24,249 nucleotides of DNA, taken from UBA9732 sp963615565. Lineage in GTDB: Bacteria; Spirochaetota; Spirochaetia; Sphaerochaetales; Sphaerochaetaceae. The position numbers were made by a program, and so were the translations under genes. The notes below the pieces were generated by a model, which saw nothing but the letters and a program-made list of their open reading frames with translations, searched no databases and was not told the DNA's origin. Shown piece by piece: positions 1 through 6,898 of the stretch. The stretch is from NCBI GenBank assembly GCA_963615565.1, contig CAVEGR010000093.1, positions 1 to 24,249 on the forward strand, given 5' to 3'. Numbering within the stretch: position 1 is the first letter of the stretch; every line of letters starts with the position of its first letter.

Positions 1-99
1 GAGGATGTTTTTACTACAGCTAGTGTATGTGTAGTTTTAAAAGTATCAAGAAACACGGTGGCTCTCAAGAAGGAAATTGGTGGCTCTCAAGAAAGATAA
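1..99 (+). CDS. Possible 3' end of an upstream gene (partial, unidentified)
   Basis: Frame 1 is open from the window edge for 32 codons and stops with TAA at 97-99. The readable peptide contains VVLKVSRNTVALKKEI, which resembles the recognition-helix part of a helix-turn-helix (a 'LxVSRxTV' pattern), so this may be the C-terminus of a DNA-binding or HTH-tailed protein. The last codons lie in a 22-bp tandem duplication that changes the reading frame, so the present C-terminus is probably not the ancestral one. It is too short to assign, and it could be a chance open frame. Confidence 0.3.
   Translation, partial: EDVFTTASVCVVLKVSRNTVALKKEIGGSQER
57..93. repeat. 22-bp tandem duplication (15-bp identical core)
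   Basis: GGTGGCTCTCAAGAA occurs at 57-71 and again at 79-93, a period of 22 bp. The period is not a multiple of three, so the two copies are read in different frames in the putative upstream gene end. This looks like a replication-slippage duplication. Confidence 0.75.
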
Positions 100-442
100 T
101 ATTCAGTAAAGGCCAATACGTTGAAAGTAGTTATGCGTTTTACGATCTAGATCTAGAGGCTTTCAGTAGTTGATGATTTGTCGTAAAGGAGAAACCTAAG
201 CAGAGAAACAACAGGTGTTTCCTGCAACCCCATGGGCAGAACACATAAATTTTGATTTGCACCCTCTGGGCCCAAAACCAGAGGGTGCTCTTGTTTGGAG
301 CTAGTAAAACTTTACGCTGAACCACAAAAATTCTACGTATTGTTTTTTTTATATAAGGGGTATTAAAAAATATGCGTGTTCAAAGTTTCTAAAAATCATG
401 TACTTTAATTATGTTTTATTGAAATTTGGAGGAAAACGACAA
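100..442. other. Non-coding region upstream of adhE
   Basis: I see no credible gene here. A minus-strand open frame (140-325) has no ribosome binding site and lies across a hairpin. The stretch holds two hairpins: an imperfect one at 215-244 (GTGTT..CTGC pairing with GCAG-AACAC, 2-nt bulge) and a perfect 10-bp one at 259-288. The adhE promoter should lie between about 300 and 400. AT-rich -10-like sequences are present (TATATAAG near 350, TATTAA at 361), but none has a convincing -35 partner, so I do not call one. No Rex-type operator was recognised. Confidence 0.5.
259..296 (+). terminator. Probable Rho-independent terminator upstream of adhE
   Basis: GCACCCTCTG (259-268) is followed by a 10-nt loop and its perfect complement CAGAGGGTGC (279-288), then by the T-rich TCTTGTTT. 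The stem is GC-rich and the T-tract is moderate. It most likely ends the transcription unit upstream of adhE. Because another imperfect hairpin lies just 5', it could also be a conditional element in an adhE leader. Confidence 0.55.
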
Positions 443-3076
443 ATGAAAGAACAGAAAAGGGTACTGATTGACAGTGTAGAAGCTCTTGAAAATGCACTGG
501 TTCGCGTTAGAGCTGCTCAGAAAGAGTATGCTACATATACTCAGGAACAAGTGGATCGTATTTTCTTGGCAGCAGCAATAGCAGCAAATAAAGCTAGAAT
601 CCCATTAGCGAAAATGGCTGTTGAAGAAACAGGAATGGGCGTTGTTGAAGACAAGGTCATTAAGAACAACTATGCTGCAGAGCATATTTACAATGCTTAC
701 AGACACGTCAAAACCTGTGGAGTTATTGAAGAAGACATAGCCTATGGAGTGACAAAGATTGCTGAACCTGTAGGAATAATTGCTGCAGTAATTCCAACTA
801 CAAACCCAACATCTACTGCAATTTTCAAGAGCCTTTTAGCTCTTAAAACAAGAAATGCAATTGTTATTAGCCCCCACCCAAGAGCAAAGCATTCAACCAT
901 TGAAGCTGCTAGAATTGTTCTAGAAGCAGCAGTTGAAGCAGGTGCTCCAGAAGGAATTATTGATTGGATTGATGTTCCAAGTTTGGATCTTACAAACTTA
1001 ATCATGAGAGATGCAGATTTAATTCTTGCAACAGGTGGTCCTGGAATGGTGAAATCTGCATATTCTTCCGGAAAGCCAGCTGTTGGTGTAGGTCCTGGAA
1101 ATACTCCAGCAATTATTGATGATTCTGCTGATATTGTCTTGGCAGTAAGCTCAATTATTCATTCAAAGACATTTGACAACGGTATGATTTGTGCTTCTGA
1201 GCAATCTGTAATTGTACATAAGAAAGTCTATGATGCAGTAAAGAAAGAGTTTAAGGCTAGAGGATGTTATTTTCTCAATCCAGAAGAACTTGATAAGGTT
1301 AGAAAAACTATTCTTATCAATGGTTCTCTTAATGCAAAAATTGTTGGTCAGAGTGCTGTTAAAATTGCAGAACTTTCTGGATTTAAAGTTCCTGAGATTA
1401 CAAAAATTCTCATTGGAGAAGTGGAAAGTGTAGATCTTTCAGAAGAATTTGCACATGAAAAACTTTCTCCAGTTCTTGCTATGTATAAAGCAAAAGATAT
1501 TGAAGATGCATTTGACAAAGCAGAACATCTTATTGCAGATGGTGGCTACGGTCATACTTCTTCTATTTATCTTGATGCAGTTACGCAGAGAGAAAAGCTA
1601 CAAGAATTTGAAAGTAGAATGAAAACTTGCAGAATTTTGGTTAATACTCCTTCTTCTCAAGGTGGTATTGGAGATCTTTACAACTTTAAACTTACTCCAT
1701 CTCTTACACTTGGATGTGGTTCTTGGGGTGGAAACAGCGTAAGTGAGAACGTTGGTGTAAAGCACCTTCTTAATATCAAGACAGTTGCAGAGAGGAGACA
1801 GAATATGCTGTGGTTTAGAGCACCTGAAAAGGTTTACATTAAGAAAGGCTGTCTTCCAGTTGCACTTGATGAGCTGAAGACTGTTATGGGTAAAAAGCGT
1901 GCATTTATTGTTACAGACAGCTTCCTTTATAAGAATGGTTACACAAAGCCAATAACAGATAAGCTAGATGAAATGGGCATTGTACACGAGTGCTTCTTTG
2001 ATGTTGAGCCAGATCCAACACTTTCATGTGCAAAGCGTGGTGCAGCACAAATGACAGCCTTCCAGCCAGATTGCATTATTGCTCTTGGTGGTGGTTCTGC
2101 AATGGACGCTGGAAAAATCATGTGGGTTCTTTACGAGCATCCAGAAGCAGATTTCATGGATATGGCTATGAGATTTATCGATATAAGAAAGCGTGTTTAT
2201 ATGTTCCCAAAGATGGGTGAAAAGGCTTACTTCATTGCAATTTCTACATCTGCAGGTACCGGAAGTGAGGTCACTCCATTTGCAGTTATCACTGACGAGA
2301 CAACCGGTGTCAAATACCCACTTGCAGACTATGAGCTTCTTCCAAAGATGGCCATAATTGACACAGATTTGCACATGACCGCCCCAAGAGGCCTTACAGC
2401 TGCATCCGGCATTGACGCTGTCACGCATGCCCTTGAAGCATATGCTTCTGTGATGGCTACAGATTATACCGATGGCCTTGCACTTCAGGCTCTTAAGACT
2501 ATATTTGAGTACCTTCCAAGGGCATACGATAATGGTCTTACAGATGTTGAAGCACGTGAAAAGATGGCTAACGCTGCAACAATGGCTGGTATGGCCTTTG
2601 CTAATGCATTCCTTGGCGTATGTCACTCAATGGCTCACAAGCTTGGTGCATTCCACCATCTTCCACATGGCGTTGCAAATGCTCTAATGATTGAAGAAGT
2701 TTTACGTTTTAACGCTTCTGAAGTTCCTGCTAAGATGGGTACATTCTCACAGTATGATCACCCACATACACTTGCTAGGTACGCAAAGATTGCAACAGAA
2801 CTTGGTCTTGATGGTAAGAATGATAAAGAAAAACTTGAAAATCTCATCACTGCAATTAATAATCTAAAGAAGAGAGTTGGAATCAAAGACTGCATCAAAG
2901 ACTATGGCATTGATGAGCAAGACTTCTTGAATAGACTTGATGCAATGGTAGAGCAGGCCTTTGATGACCAGTGTACTGGAGCCAACCCAAGATATCCGCT
3001 TATGAGCGAGATTAAGCAAATGTATCTGAATGCTTATTATGGCAATCAGCATTTTCAAGAAAAATCTTCTAAATAG
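443..3076 (+). CDS. adhE: Bifunctional acetaldehyde/alcohol dehydrogenase AdhE
   Basis: This 877-residue fusion enzyme reduces acetyl-CoA to acetaldehyde and then to ethanol, using two NADH, in the cytoplasm. It is a main fermentative electron sink. The N-terminal half is a CoA-acylating aldehyde dehydrogenase with the catalytic cysteine in FDNGMICASEQ (Cys250). The C-terminal half is an iron-dependent alcohol dehydrogenase with GGGSAMDAGK, the metal-binding GIDAVTHALEAY and HKLGAFHHLPHG. Length and domain order match the family. An in-frame ATG exists 15 codons earlier (398), but GGAGG at 429-433 sits correctly for the ATG at 443, and the protein then begins MKEQKRV. The next gene follows after 9 nt with its own GGAGG, so the two are probably co-transcribed. 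Confidence 0.97.
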   Translation: MKEQKRVLIDSVEALENALVRVRAAQKEYATYTQEQVDRIFLAAAIAANKARIPLAKMAVEETGMGVVEDKVIKNNYAAEHIYNAYRHVKTCGVIEEDIAYGVTKIAEPVGIIAAVIPTTNPTSTAIFKSLLALKTRNAIVISPHPRAKHSTIEAARIVLEAAVEAGAPEGIIDWIDVPSLDLTNLIMRDADLILATGGPGMVKSAYSSGKPAVGVGPGNTPAIIDDSADIVLAVSSIIHSKTFDNGMICASEQSVIVHKKVYDAVKKEFKARGCYFLNPEELDKVRKTILINGSLNAKIVGQSAVKIAELSGFKVPEITKILIGEVESVDLSEEFAHEKLSPVLAMYKAKDIEDAFDKAEHLIADGGYGHTSSIYLDAVTQREKLQEFESRMKTCRILVNTPSSQGGIGDLYNFKLTPSLTLGCGSWGGNSVSENVGVKHLLNIKTVAERRQNMLWFRAPEKVYIKKGCLPVALDELKTVMGKKRAFIVTDSFLYKNGYTKPITDKLDEMGIVHECFFDVEPDPTLSCAKRGAAQMTAFQPDCIIALGGGSAMDAGKIMWVLYEHPEADFMDMAMRFIDIRKRVYMFPKMGEKAYFIAISTSAGTGSEVTPFAVITDETTGVKYPLADYELLPKMAIIDTDLHMTAPRGLTAASGIDAVTHALEAYASVMATDYTDGLALQALKTIFEYLPRAYDNGLTDVEAREKMANAATMAGMAFANAFLGVCHSMAHKLGAFHHLPHGVANALMIEEVLRFNASEVPAKMGTFSQYDHPHTLARYAKIATELGLDGKNDKEKLENLITAINNLKKRVGIKDCIKDYGIDEQDFLNRLDAMVEQAFDDQCTGANPRYPLMSEIKQMYLNAYYGNQHFQEKSSK

Positions 3077-3085
3077 GAGGCTAAC

Positions 3086-3838
3086 ATGAATCTTGACAAC
3101 GTAATTGCAACCAGAAAACACAAGACTGTCTACAGAGATGGTGATAAGTGCTACAAGGTCTTTGATCAGAGCTTTTCTAAGGCTGACATTCTTAATGAGG
3201 CTCTAAACCAGGCTAGAGTAGAGGAGACATGGCTTCACATTCCAAAGATTTATGGCGTTATGCCAATAGAAGATGGAAGATGGGCTATTGTCTATGATTA
3301 CATTGAAGGCAAAACCTTGGCTCAGCTTATGGAAGAAAATCCAGAAAAGAAAGACAAGTATCTGAATGACTTTGTTGATCTTCAAATTAGTATGCACGCT
3401 GTTAAGTGTCCACTTCTTAATAAGCTCAGAGACAAGATGAAGAGAAAGATTACTGAGACAACTCTTTCAGCAACTGTCAAATATGAGCTTAAGATGCGCC
3501 TTAACGGTATGCCTAAGCATGTTAAACTTTGTCATGGAGACTTCAACCCATCTAACGTTATTATTACACCGGATGGTACTCCATATATTATTGACTGGTC
3601 TCATGCTACTCAGGGTAATGCTTCTGCTGATGTTGCTCGTACTTATCTTATGTTCTGCCTTTCTGGAGATGAAGCTACTGCTAACAAGTATTTGGATCTT
3701 TTCTGTGAAAAGAGCGACACTCCTAAGCAGTATGTTCAGAAATGGATGCCAATTGTTGCTGCTTCACAGAGCGTCAAGGGCAATGAAGAGGAGCGTGAGT
3801 TCCTTTACAGATGGGCCGATGTTGCTGAATATCAGTAA
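3086..3838 (+). CDS. APH/choline-kinase-like phosphotransferase
   Basis: This 250-residue cytoplasmic protein belongs to the aminoglycoside phosphotransferase/choline kinase superfamily, which transfers phosphate from ATP to a small molecule. The visible motifs are YKVF with a candidate ATP-binding lysine (Lys24), the linker-like IVYDYIEG (69-75), the catalytic loop HGDFNPSN (150-157, Asp152 as probable base) and the metal-binding IDW (169-171). The substrate cannot be read from the sequence. It is short for an aminoglycoside kinase, and placement behind adhE argues for a housekeeping role such as a choline, sugar or amino-alcohol kinase rather than resistance. The start is fixed by GGAGG 5 nt upstream of ATG. 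The gap to adhE is only 9 nt, so the two are probably one operon. Confidence 0.85.
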   Translation: MNLDNVIATRKHKTVYRDGDKCYKVFDQSFSKADILNEALNQARVEETWLHIPKIYGVMPIEDGRWAIVYDYIEGKTLAQLMEENPEKKDKYLNDFVDLQISMHAVKCPLLNKLRDKMKRKITETTLSATVKYELKMRLNGMPKHVKLCHGDFNPSNVIITPDGTPYIIDWSHATQGNASADVARTYLMFCLSGDEATANKYLDLFCEKSDTPKQYVQKWMPIVAASQSVKGNEEEREFLYRWADVAEYQ

Positions 3839-3905
3839 TTTCTGATTGGTATTTGTTTGTAAAATAACAAAAATGTCAGATTTGAAACTTTTTTCTAAAA
3901 CTTAA

Positions 3906-3935
3906 TTGACAGAAACTTGGACTGTGGTGTATACA
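3906..3935 (+). promoter_or_regulatory. Promoter of the aromatic leader/ABC transporter unit
   Basis: A consensus -35 TTGACA (3906-3911) and a -10-like TATACA (3930-3935) are separated by 18 nt. Transcription would start near 3942, about 28 nt before the leader peptide ATG. Upstream, 3841-3880 can form a weak AT-rich hairpin, which may be the end of the adhE operon. Confidence 0.65.
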
Positions 3936-3969
3936 GAATGCAAATTTATGCGATAGAAGGAGAATAATT

Positions 3970-4047
3970 ATGAAAAACATGCAAATCAATTCATTATATG
4001 AGTTCTCTTTCTATTATTACTTTAGTTGTCCTCACTACTTCGTCTGA
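3970..4047 (+). CDS. Phe/Tyr-rich attenuation leader peptide (25 aa)
   Basis: This small ORF has a strong ribosome binding site (AAGGAG at 3957-3962, 7 nt before ATG). It encodes 25 residues including the run FSFYYYF (codons 12-18) and PHYF near the end. Five Tyr and four Phe occur in 25 codons, and there is no Trp. That is the hallmark of an amino acid biosynthesis/transport leader peptide, whose job is to be translated rather than to act as a protein. The TGA stop (4045-4047) lies inside the 5' arm of the predicted antiterminator. A ribosome finishing the ORF would therefore cover that arm, while a ribosome stalled at the Tyr codons 4012-4020 would leave it free. It lies upstream of a TrpX-type transporter, which fits control by Phe/Tyr supply. 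It is too short to be found by standard gene callers. Confidence 0.85.
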   Translation: MKNMQINSLYEFSFYYYFSCPHYFV

Positions 4048-4103
4048 GAGTTGAAAGTTTTTCAAATCTACTAAGGTTCTCCCAGACGGAGAACTTTTTT
4101 TTT
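4038..4103 (+). terminator. Transcription attenuator with alternative antiterminator and terminator hairpins
   Basis: Terminator: AAGGTTCTCC (4073-4082) pairs with GGAGAACTTT (4088-4097) around the loop CAGAC, 10 bp including one G-U, followed by a run of nine T (4095-4103). Antiterminator: CTTCGTCTGAGAG (4038-4050) pairs with CTCCCAGACGGAG (4079-4091), 13 positions with one A-C mismatch and one G-U. The two structures share 4079-4091 and cannot coexist. The antiterminator 5' arm contains the leader peptide's last codons and stop. The predicted logic is that fast translation gives the terminator and stalling on Phe/Tyr codons gives read-through into the transporter genes. Confidence 0.85.
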
Positions 4104-4120
4104 AATTAAGGAGAAAGATT

Positions 4121-5074
4121 ATGAAGAAAATCGGGCTAATGTTGGTTGTTGCAATTTTGTGTGCAGCTAGTGTATTTGCGGGTGGAAATAGCGAAAGCAA
4201 GTCCAAGTACACGGTGGGAATTTGTCAGCTTGTGCAGCATGATGCGTTGGATGCAGCAACTCAGGGCTTCAAGGATGCGTTGGTTGCAGCTTTTGGGGAT
4301 GATGTGACCATCTTGGAGCAGAATGCGTCTGGGGATTCGGCCACATGTATTACTATTGTGAATGGTTTTGTGTCCTCCAATGTTGATTTGATTATGGCCA
4401 ATGCAACGCCGGCTCTTCAGGCCGCTCAGGCAGCTACTGGTGATATTCCAATTTTGGGCACAAGTGTAACTGACTATGGCACGGCCCTTGGTTTGAGCGA
4501 TTTTTCTGGCGTGACTGGTACAAATATTTCCGGTACTAGTGATCTTGCTCCGCTTGATCAGCAGGCTGCAATGATTTTGGAGCTCTTCCCAGAGACCAAG
4601 AAGGTTGGCCTTTTGTACTGCTCTGCTGAGGCTAACTCTTCTTATCAGGTAGATGTTATTAGAGAAATTCTTCAGGAAAAAGGAATTGAATGCAAGGATT
4701 TTGCATTTGCTGACTCCAATGATGTAGCTTCTGTTTCTGAAAATGCTTGTGCTTGGAGTGATGTAATCTACATTCCTACAGATAACACTGCTGCATCCTG
4801 TACTCAGACTATAAGAAATGTTGTTGAACCAAACAAAGTTCCAGTAATTGCTGGTGAAGAAGGTATTTGCAAAGGTTGTGGTGTGGCTACGCTTTCTATT
4901 AGTTATTATGATCTTGGTGTTAAGACTGGTGAGATGGCTGTTTCTATTCTTAAGGGAGAATCTAGTGTTTCTTCTATGCCAATTCAGTACTCTCCTGGTT
5001 TTACAAAGGAATACAATGCTGAGCTTTGTGCTGTTTTGGGCATAAGTGTTCCTGAAGATTATAAAGCTATTTGA
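4121..5074 (+). CDS. ABC transporter substrate-binding protein, TrpX type (probable aromatic amino acid binding)
   Basis: This 317-residue exported protein belongs to the ABC substrate-binding family (Pfam ABC_sub_bind) that includes streptococcal TrpX. An N-terminal signal (MKKIGLMLVVAILC..SVFA) is followed by GGNSESK, so cleavage after VFA by signal peptidase I is likely. The cysteine at residue 14 does not sit in a standard lipobox. The mature part starts with the typical strand YTVGICQLVQHDALD and has ATPALQAAQAAT and PILGTSVTDYG, which are characteristic of this family. The start has AAGGAG 7 nt upstream. It directly follows the Phe/Tyr attenuator and precedes the permease by 23 nt. Family knowledge says aromatic amino acids are bound, and the leader codons favour Phe/Tyr. 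Confidence 0.88.
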   Translation: MKKIGLMLVVAILCAASVFAGGNSESKSKYTVGICQLVQHDALDAATQGFKDALVAAFGDDVTILEQNASGDSATCITIVNGFVSSNVDLIMANATPALQAAQAATGDIPILGTSVTDYGTALGLSDFSGVTGTNISGTSDLAPLDQQAAMILELFPETKKVGLLYCSAEANSSYQVDVIREILQEKGIECKDFAFADSNDVASVSENACAWSDVIYIPTDNTAASCTQTIRNVVEPNKVPVIAGEEGICKGCGVATLSISYYDLGVKTGEMAVSILKGESSVSSMPIQYSPGFTKEYNAELCAVLGISVPEDYKAI

Positions 5075-5097
5075 GTTTAGGTGTTTGGAGGCATGTT

Positions 5098-6012
5098 TTG
5101 AGTATTACTACGTTGCTTAGTGCTTTACCTGGTGCTGTTGCCCAAGGCCTTATCTGGGGCATTATGGCCATTGGTGTTAATTTGACATATAAGGTGTTAG
5201 ATGTATCGGATTTAACAGTTGATGGTACAATGGCTACCGGTGGTGCCGTTTGTGTTATGTTAATGATTAACGGCGTAAATGTTTGGGTTGCCATGTTATG
5301 TGCTGTTATTGCTGGCATGCTTGCTGGTTTGATTACTGGTGTGTTTAAGACTTGTATGGGTATTCCTGCAATTTTGGCAGGTATTTTGACACAATTGGCT
5401 TTATACTCCATTAACCTTTGGATTATGGGCTTTAAGGCTAACCAGGGTATTAACGTTACTAAGTACAACTTGATTGTCAGTGCTAGAAATGTTAGGCATT
5501 TGGGCTTTGATAATCCAATTTTCATGCTTCTAATTATTACTGCTTTACTTATTGGTTTTTTGTATTGGTTTTTTGGTACTGAGCTTGGTTGTTCTCTTAG
5601 AGCAACCGGCTGTAATGTGAACATGGCAAAGGCGCAGGGGATAAATGTAGATCATTGTACTCGCATTGGTTTGATGCTCTCAAATGGCATTGTGGCCTTA
5701 TCTTCTGCACTGTTTGCTCAGTATCAGGGCTCCGTTGATGTTAATATGGGCCGTGGTGCAATTGTTATTGGCTTAGCTGCGGTCATAATTAGTAATGTCC
5801 TTTTTGGCAAAATTTTCCACAACTTTGGTCTTAAACTTGTGGGTGTTTCGCTGGGTGCTGTTATTTACTATTTAGTCATTCAAGTTGTTCTATGGCTAGG
5901 TCTTAATACCAATCTTCTTAAGTTGCTTTCAGCTTTAATTGTGGCACTTTTCTTGGCCATTCCATATTGGTCAGCTAAATATTCACAGAAGCATATTAAG
6001 AGTACACATTAA
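5098..6012 (+). CDS. ABC transporter permease, TrpY type
   Basis: This 304-residue integral membrane protein, with about eight hydrophobic segments, belongs to the branched-chain-type permease family (BPD_transp_2). Together with its neighbours it forms the channel of the importer. The family signature GLIWGIMAIGVNLTYKVLDV..LTVDG near the N-terminus is clear. I place the start at TTG 5098: GGAGG at 5087-5091 is 6 nt upstream, and the resulting N-terminus (MSITTLLSALPGAVAQG) fits the family. The frame is open back to a TTG at 5071 overlapping the previous stop, but that has no ribosome binding site. An out-of-frame ATG TTT TGA (5093-5101) overlaps the TTG start. The ATPase follows after 10 nt, with its ribosome binding site overlapping this stop codon. 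Confidence 0.88.
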   Translation: MSITTLLSALPGAVAQGLIWGIMAIGVNLTYKVLDVSDLTVDGTMATGGAVCVMLMINGVNVWVAMLCAVIAGMLAGLITGVFKTCMGIPAILAGILTQLALYSINLWIMGFKANQGINVTKYNLIVSARNVRHLGFDNPIFMLLIITALLIGFLYWFFGTELGCSLRATGCNVNMAKAQGINVDHCTRIGLMLSNGIVALSSALFAQYQGSVDVNMGRGAIVIGLAAVIISNVLFGKIFHNFGLKLVGVSLGAVIYYLVIQVVLWLGLNTNLLKLLSALIVALFLAIPYWSAKYSQKHIKSTH

Positions 6013-6022
6013 GGAGCTTGTC

Positions 6023-6817
6023 ATGTTAGAAATTACAAATCTTCATAAAACTTTTTTACCAAATACTATTAACAAGAAGGTTGTTTTTAACGGTCTTAAT
6101 TTGCATCTTGATGATGGTGATTTTGTTACAATCATTGGTGGTAATGGTGCAGGAAAGTCTACTTTGTTAAATGCAATTGCTGGTGTGTGGCCTGTTGATG
6201 ATGGCTCTATTTGTGTTGATGGTGTGGATGTTACTAATTTGTGTGAATACAAGCGTGCTTCTATTGTTGGAAGAGTTTTTCAAGATCCTATGATGGGAAC
6301 TGCTGGTAATATGCAAATTGAAGAAAATTTGGCTCTTGCAAAACGCAGAGGCCAAAAGAGAGGTCTTAGCGTAGGAATCACAAAACAGGAAAGAGAAGAG
6401 TATAAGAGTCTTCTTTCTACACTTGGTCTTGGCCTAGAAGATAGGCTTACTACTAAAGTTAAACTTCTTTCTGGTGGCCAAAGACAGGCTTTGACTTTGC
6501 TTATGGCAACTATGACTAAGCCTAAGCTTCTTCTTTTAGATGAGCATACGGCTGCCTTGGATCCTAGAACTGCTGATAAGGTTTTATCTTTGTCAGATAA
6601 GATTGTTGAAGAAAACCATCTTATGACTTTGATGGTAACGCACAACATGAGAGATGCTATTCGCTATGGTAATAGACTTCTTATGATGCACAATGGCAAG
6701 ATTATCTTAGATATTAGCGGAGAAGAGAAGAAAAATCTTACAGTCTCTGCTCTTATGCAGGAATTTGCTAAAGCCAGTGGTGATGAGATGCTGTCAGACA
6801 GGACTTTGTTGTCTTGA
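6023..6817 (+). CDS. ABC transporter ATP-binding protein, TrpZ type
   Basis: This 264-residue cytoplasmic ATPase powers the aromatic amino acid importer. All canonical motifs are present: Walker A GGNGAGKST (39-47), Q-loop FQDP (Gln87), signature LSGGQ (149-153), Walker B LLLLDE (169-174) followed by the family-typical HTAALDP, and the H-loop THN (His207). The ATG at 6023 is chosen over an in-frame ATG 28 codons upstream because AAGGAG (6011-6016) overlaps the permease stop and sits 6 nt before 6023. The N-terminus MLEITNLHKTF also fits. It is the last gene of the unit. A degenerate repeat cluster follows immediately, and then a convergent gene. Confidence 0.93.
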   Translation: MLEITNLHKTFLPNTINKKVVFNGLNLHLDDGDFVTIIGGNGAGKSTLLNAIAGVWPVDDGSICVDGVDVTNLCEYKRASIVGRVFQDPMMGTAGNMQIEENLALAKRRGQKRGLSVGITKQEREEYKSLLSTLGLGLEDRLTTKVKLLSGGQRQALTLLMATMTKPKLLLLDEHTAALDPRTADKVLSLSDKIVEENHLMTLMVTHNMRDAIRYGNRLLMMHNGKIILDISGEEKKNLTVSALMQEFAKASGDEMLSDRTLLS

Positions 6818-6885
6818 GAATTTTTCAAAATGAGCTTTGTGGAGGTTTTTGCAAAAAATCTCTGTGTTGAGGCCGTTTTGCAACA
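6815..6885 (+). repeat. Dispersed intergenic repeat, copy A (three degenerate tandem units)
   Basis: Directly after the ATPase stop come GAGAATTTTTCAAAATGAGC-TTTGTG, then GAGGTTTTTGCAAAAAATCT-CTGTGTT, then GAGGCCGTTTTGCAACAA. The shared core is GAGGTTTTTGCAAAATGAGC followed by TTTGTG. The same core occurs twice in the opposite orientation at 15425-15473. The units contain the self-complementary TTTTGCAAAA type of sequence. This copy fills the 81-bp gap between convergent genes, so a terminator-like role is possible. Confidence 0.6.
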
Positions 6886-6898
6886 ACTTCTTGAAAAC

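Noticed and set aside
140..325. Minus-strand 61-codon open frame upstream of adhE
   Set aside because: It has no ribosome binding site, covers two hairpins, and the peptide is rich in Trp, Cys and Phe without any domain-like pattern.
340..366. TTGTTT...TATTAA as the adhE promoter
   Set aside because: The spacer would be only 15 nt and alternative pairings are equally poor, so no promoter is called.
2024..2626. Long minus-strand 200-codon open frame inside adhE
   Set aside because: It is fully antisense to the conserved alcohol dehydrogenase domain, Cys/His-rich by codon mirror effect, with no ribosome binding site.
3086..3838. Aminoglycoside resistance gene
   Set aside because: The fold matches the APH superfamily, but the length (250 aa) and co-transcription with adhE point to a metabolic kinase. 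No subclass-specific resistance motif is visible.
3841..3894. AT-rich hairpin after the phosphotransferase gene as a terminator
   Set aside because: The stems are short and AT-only (TTTGTT/AACAAA, TCTGA/TCAGA), and the T-run starts about 8 nt after the stem. I keep it only as a weak possibility.
4121..5074. Apparent change in codon style within the binding-protein gene (TTG leucines early, CTT later)
   Set aside because: On reading through, both codons occur in both halves. The contrast is not abrupt enough to claim a recombination breakpoint.
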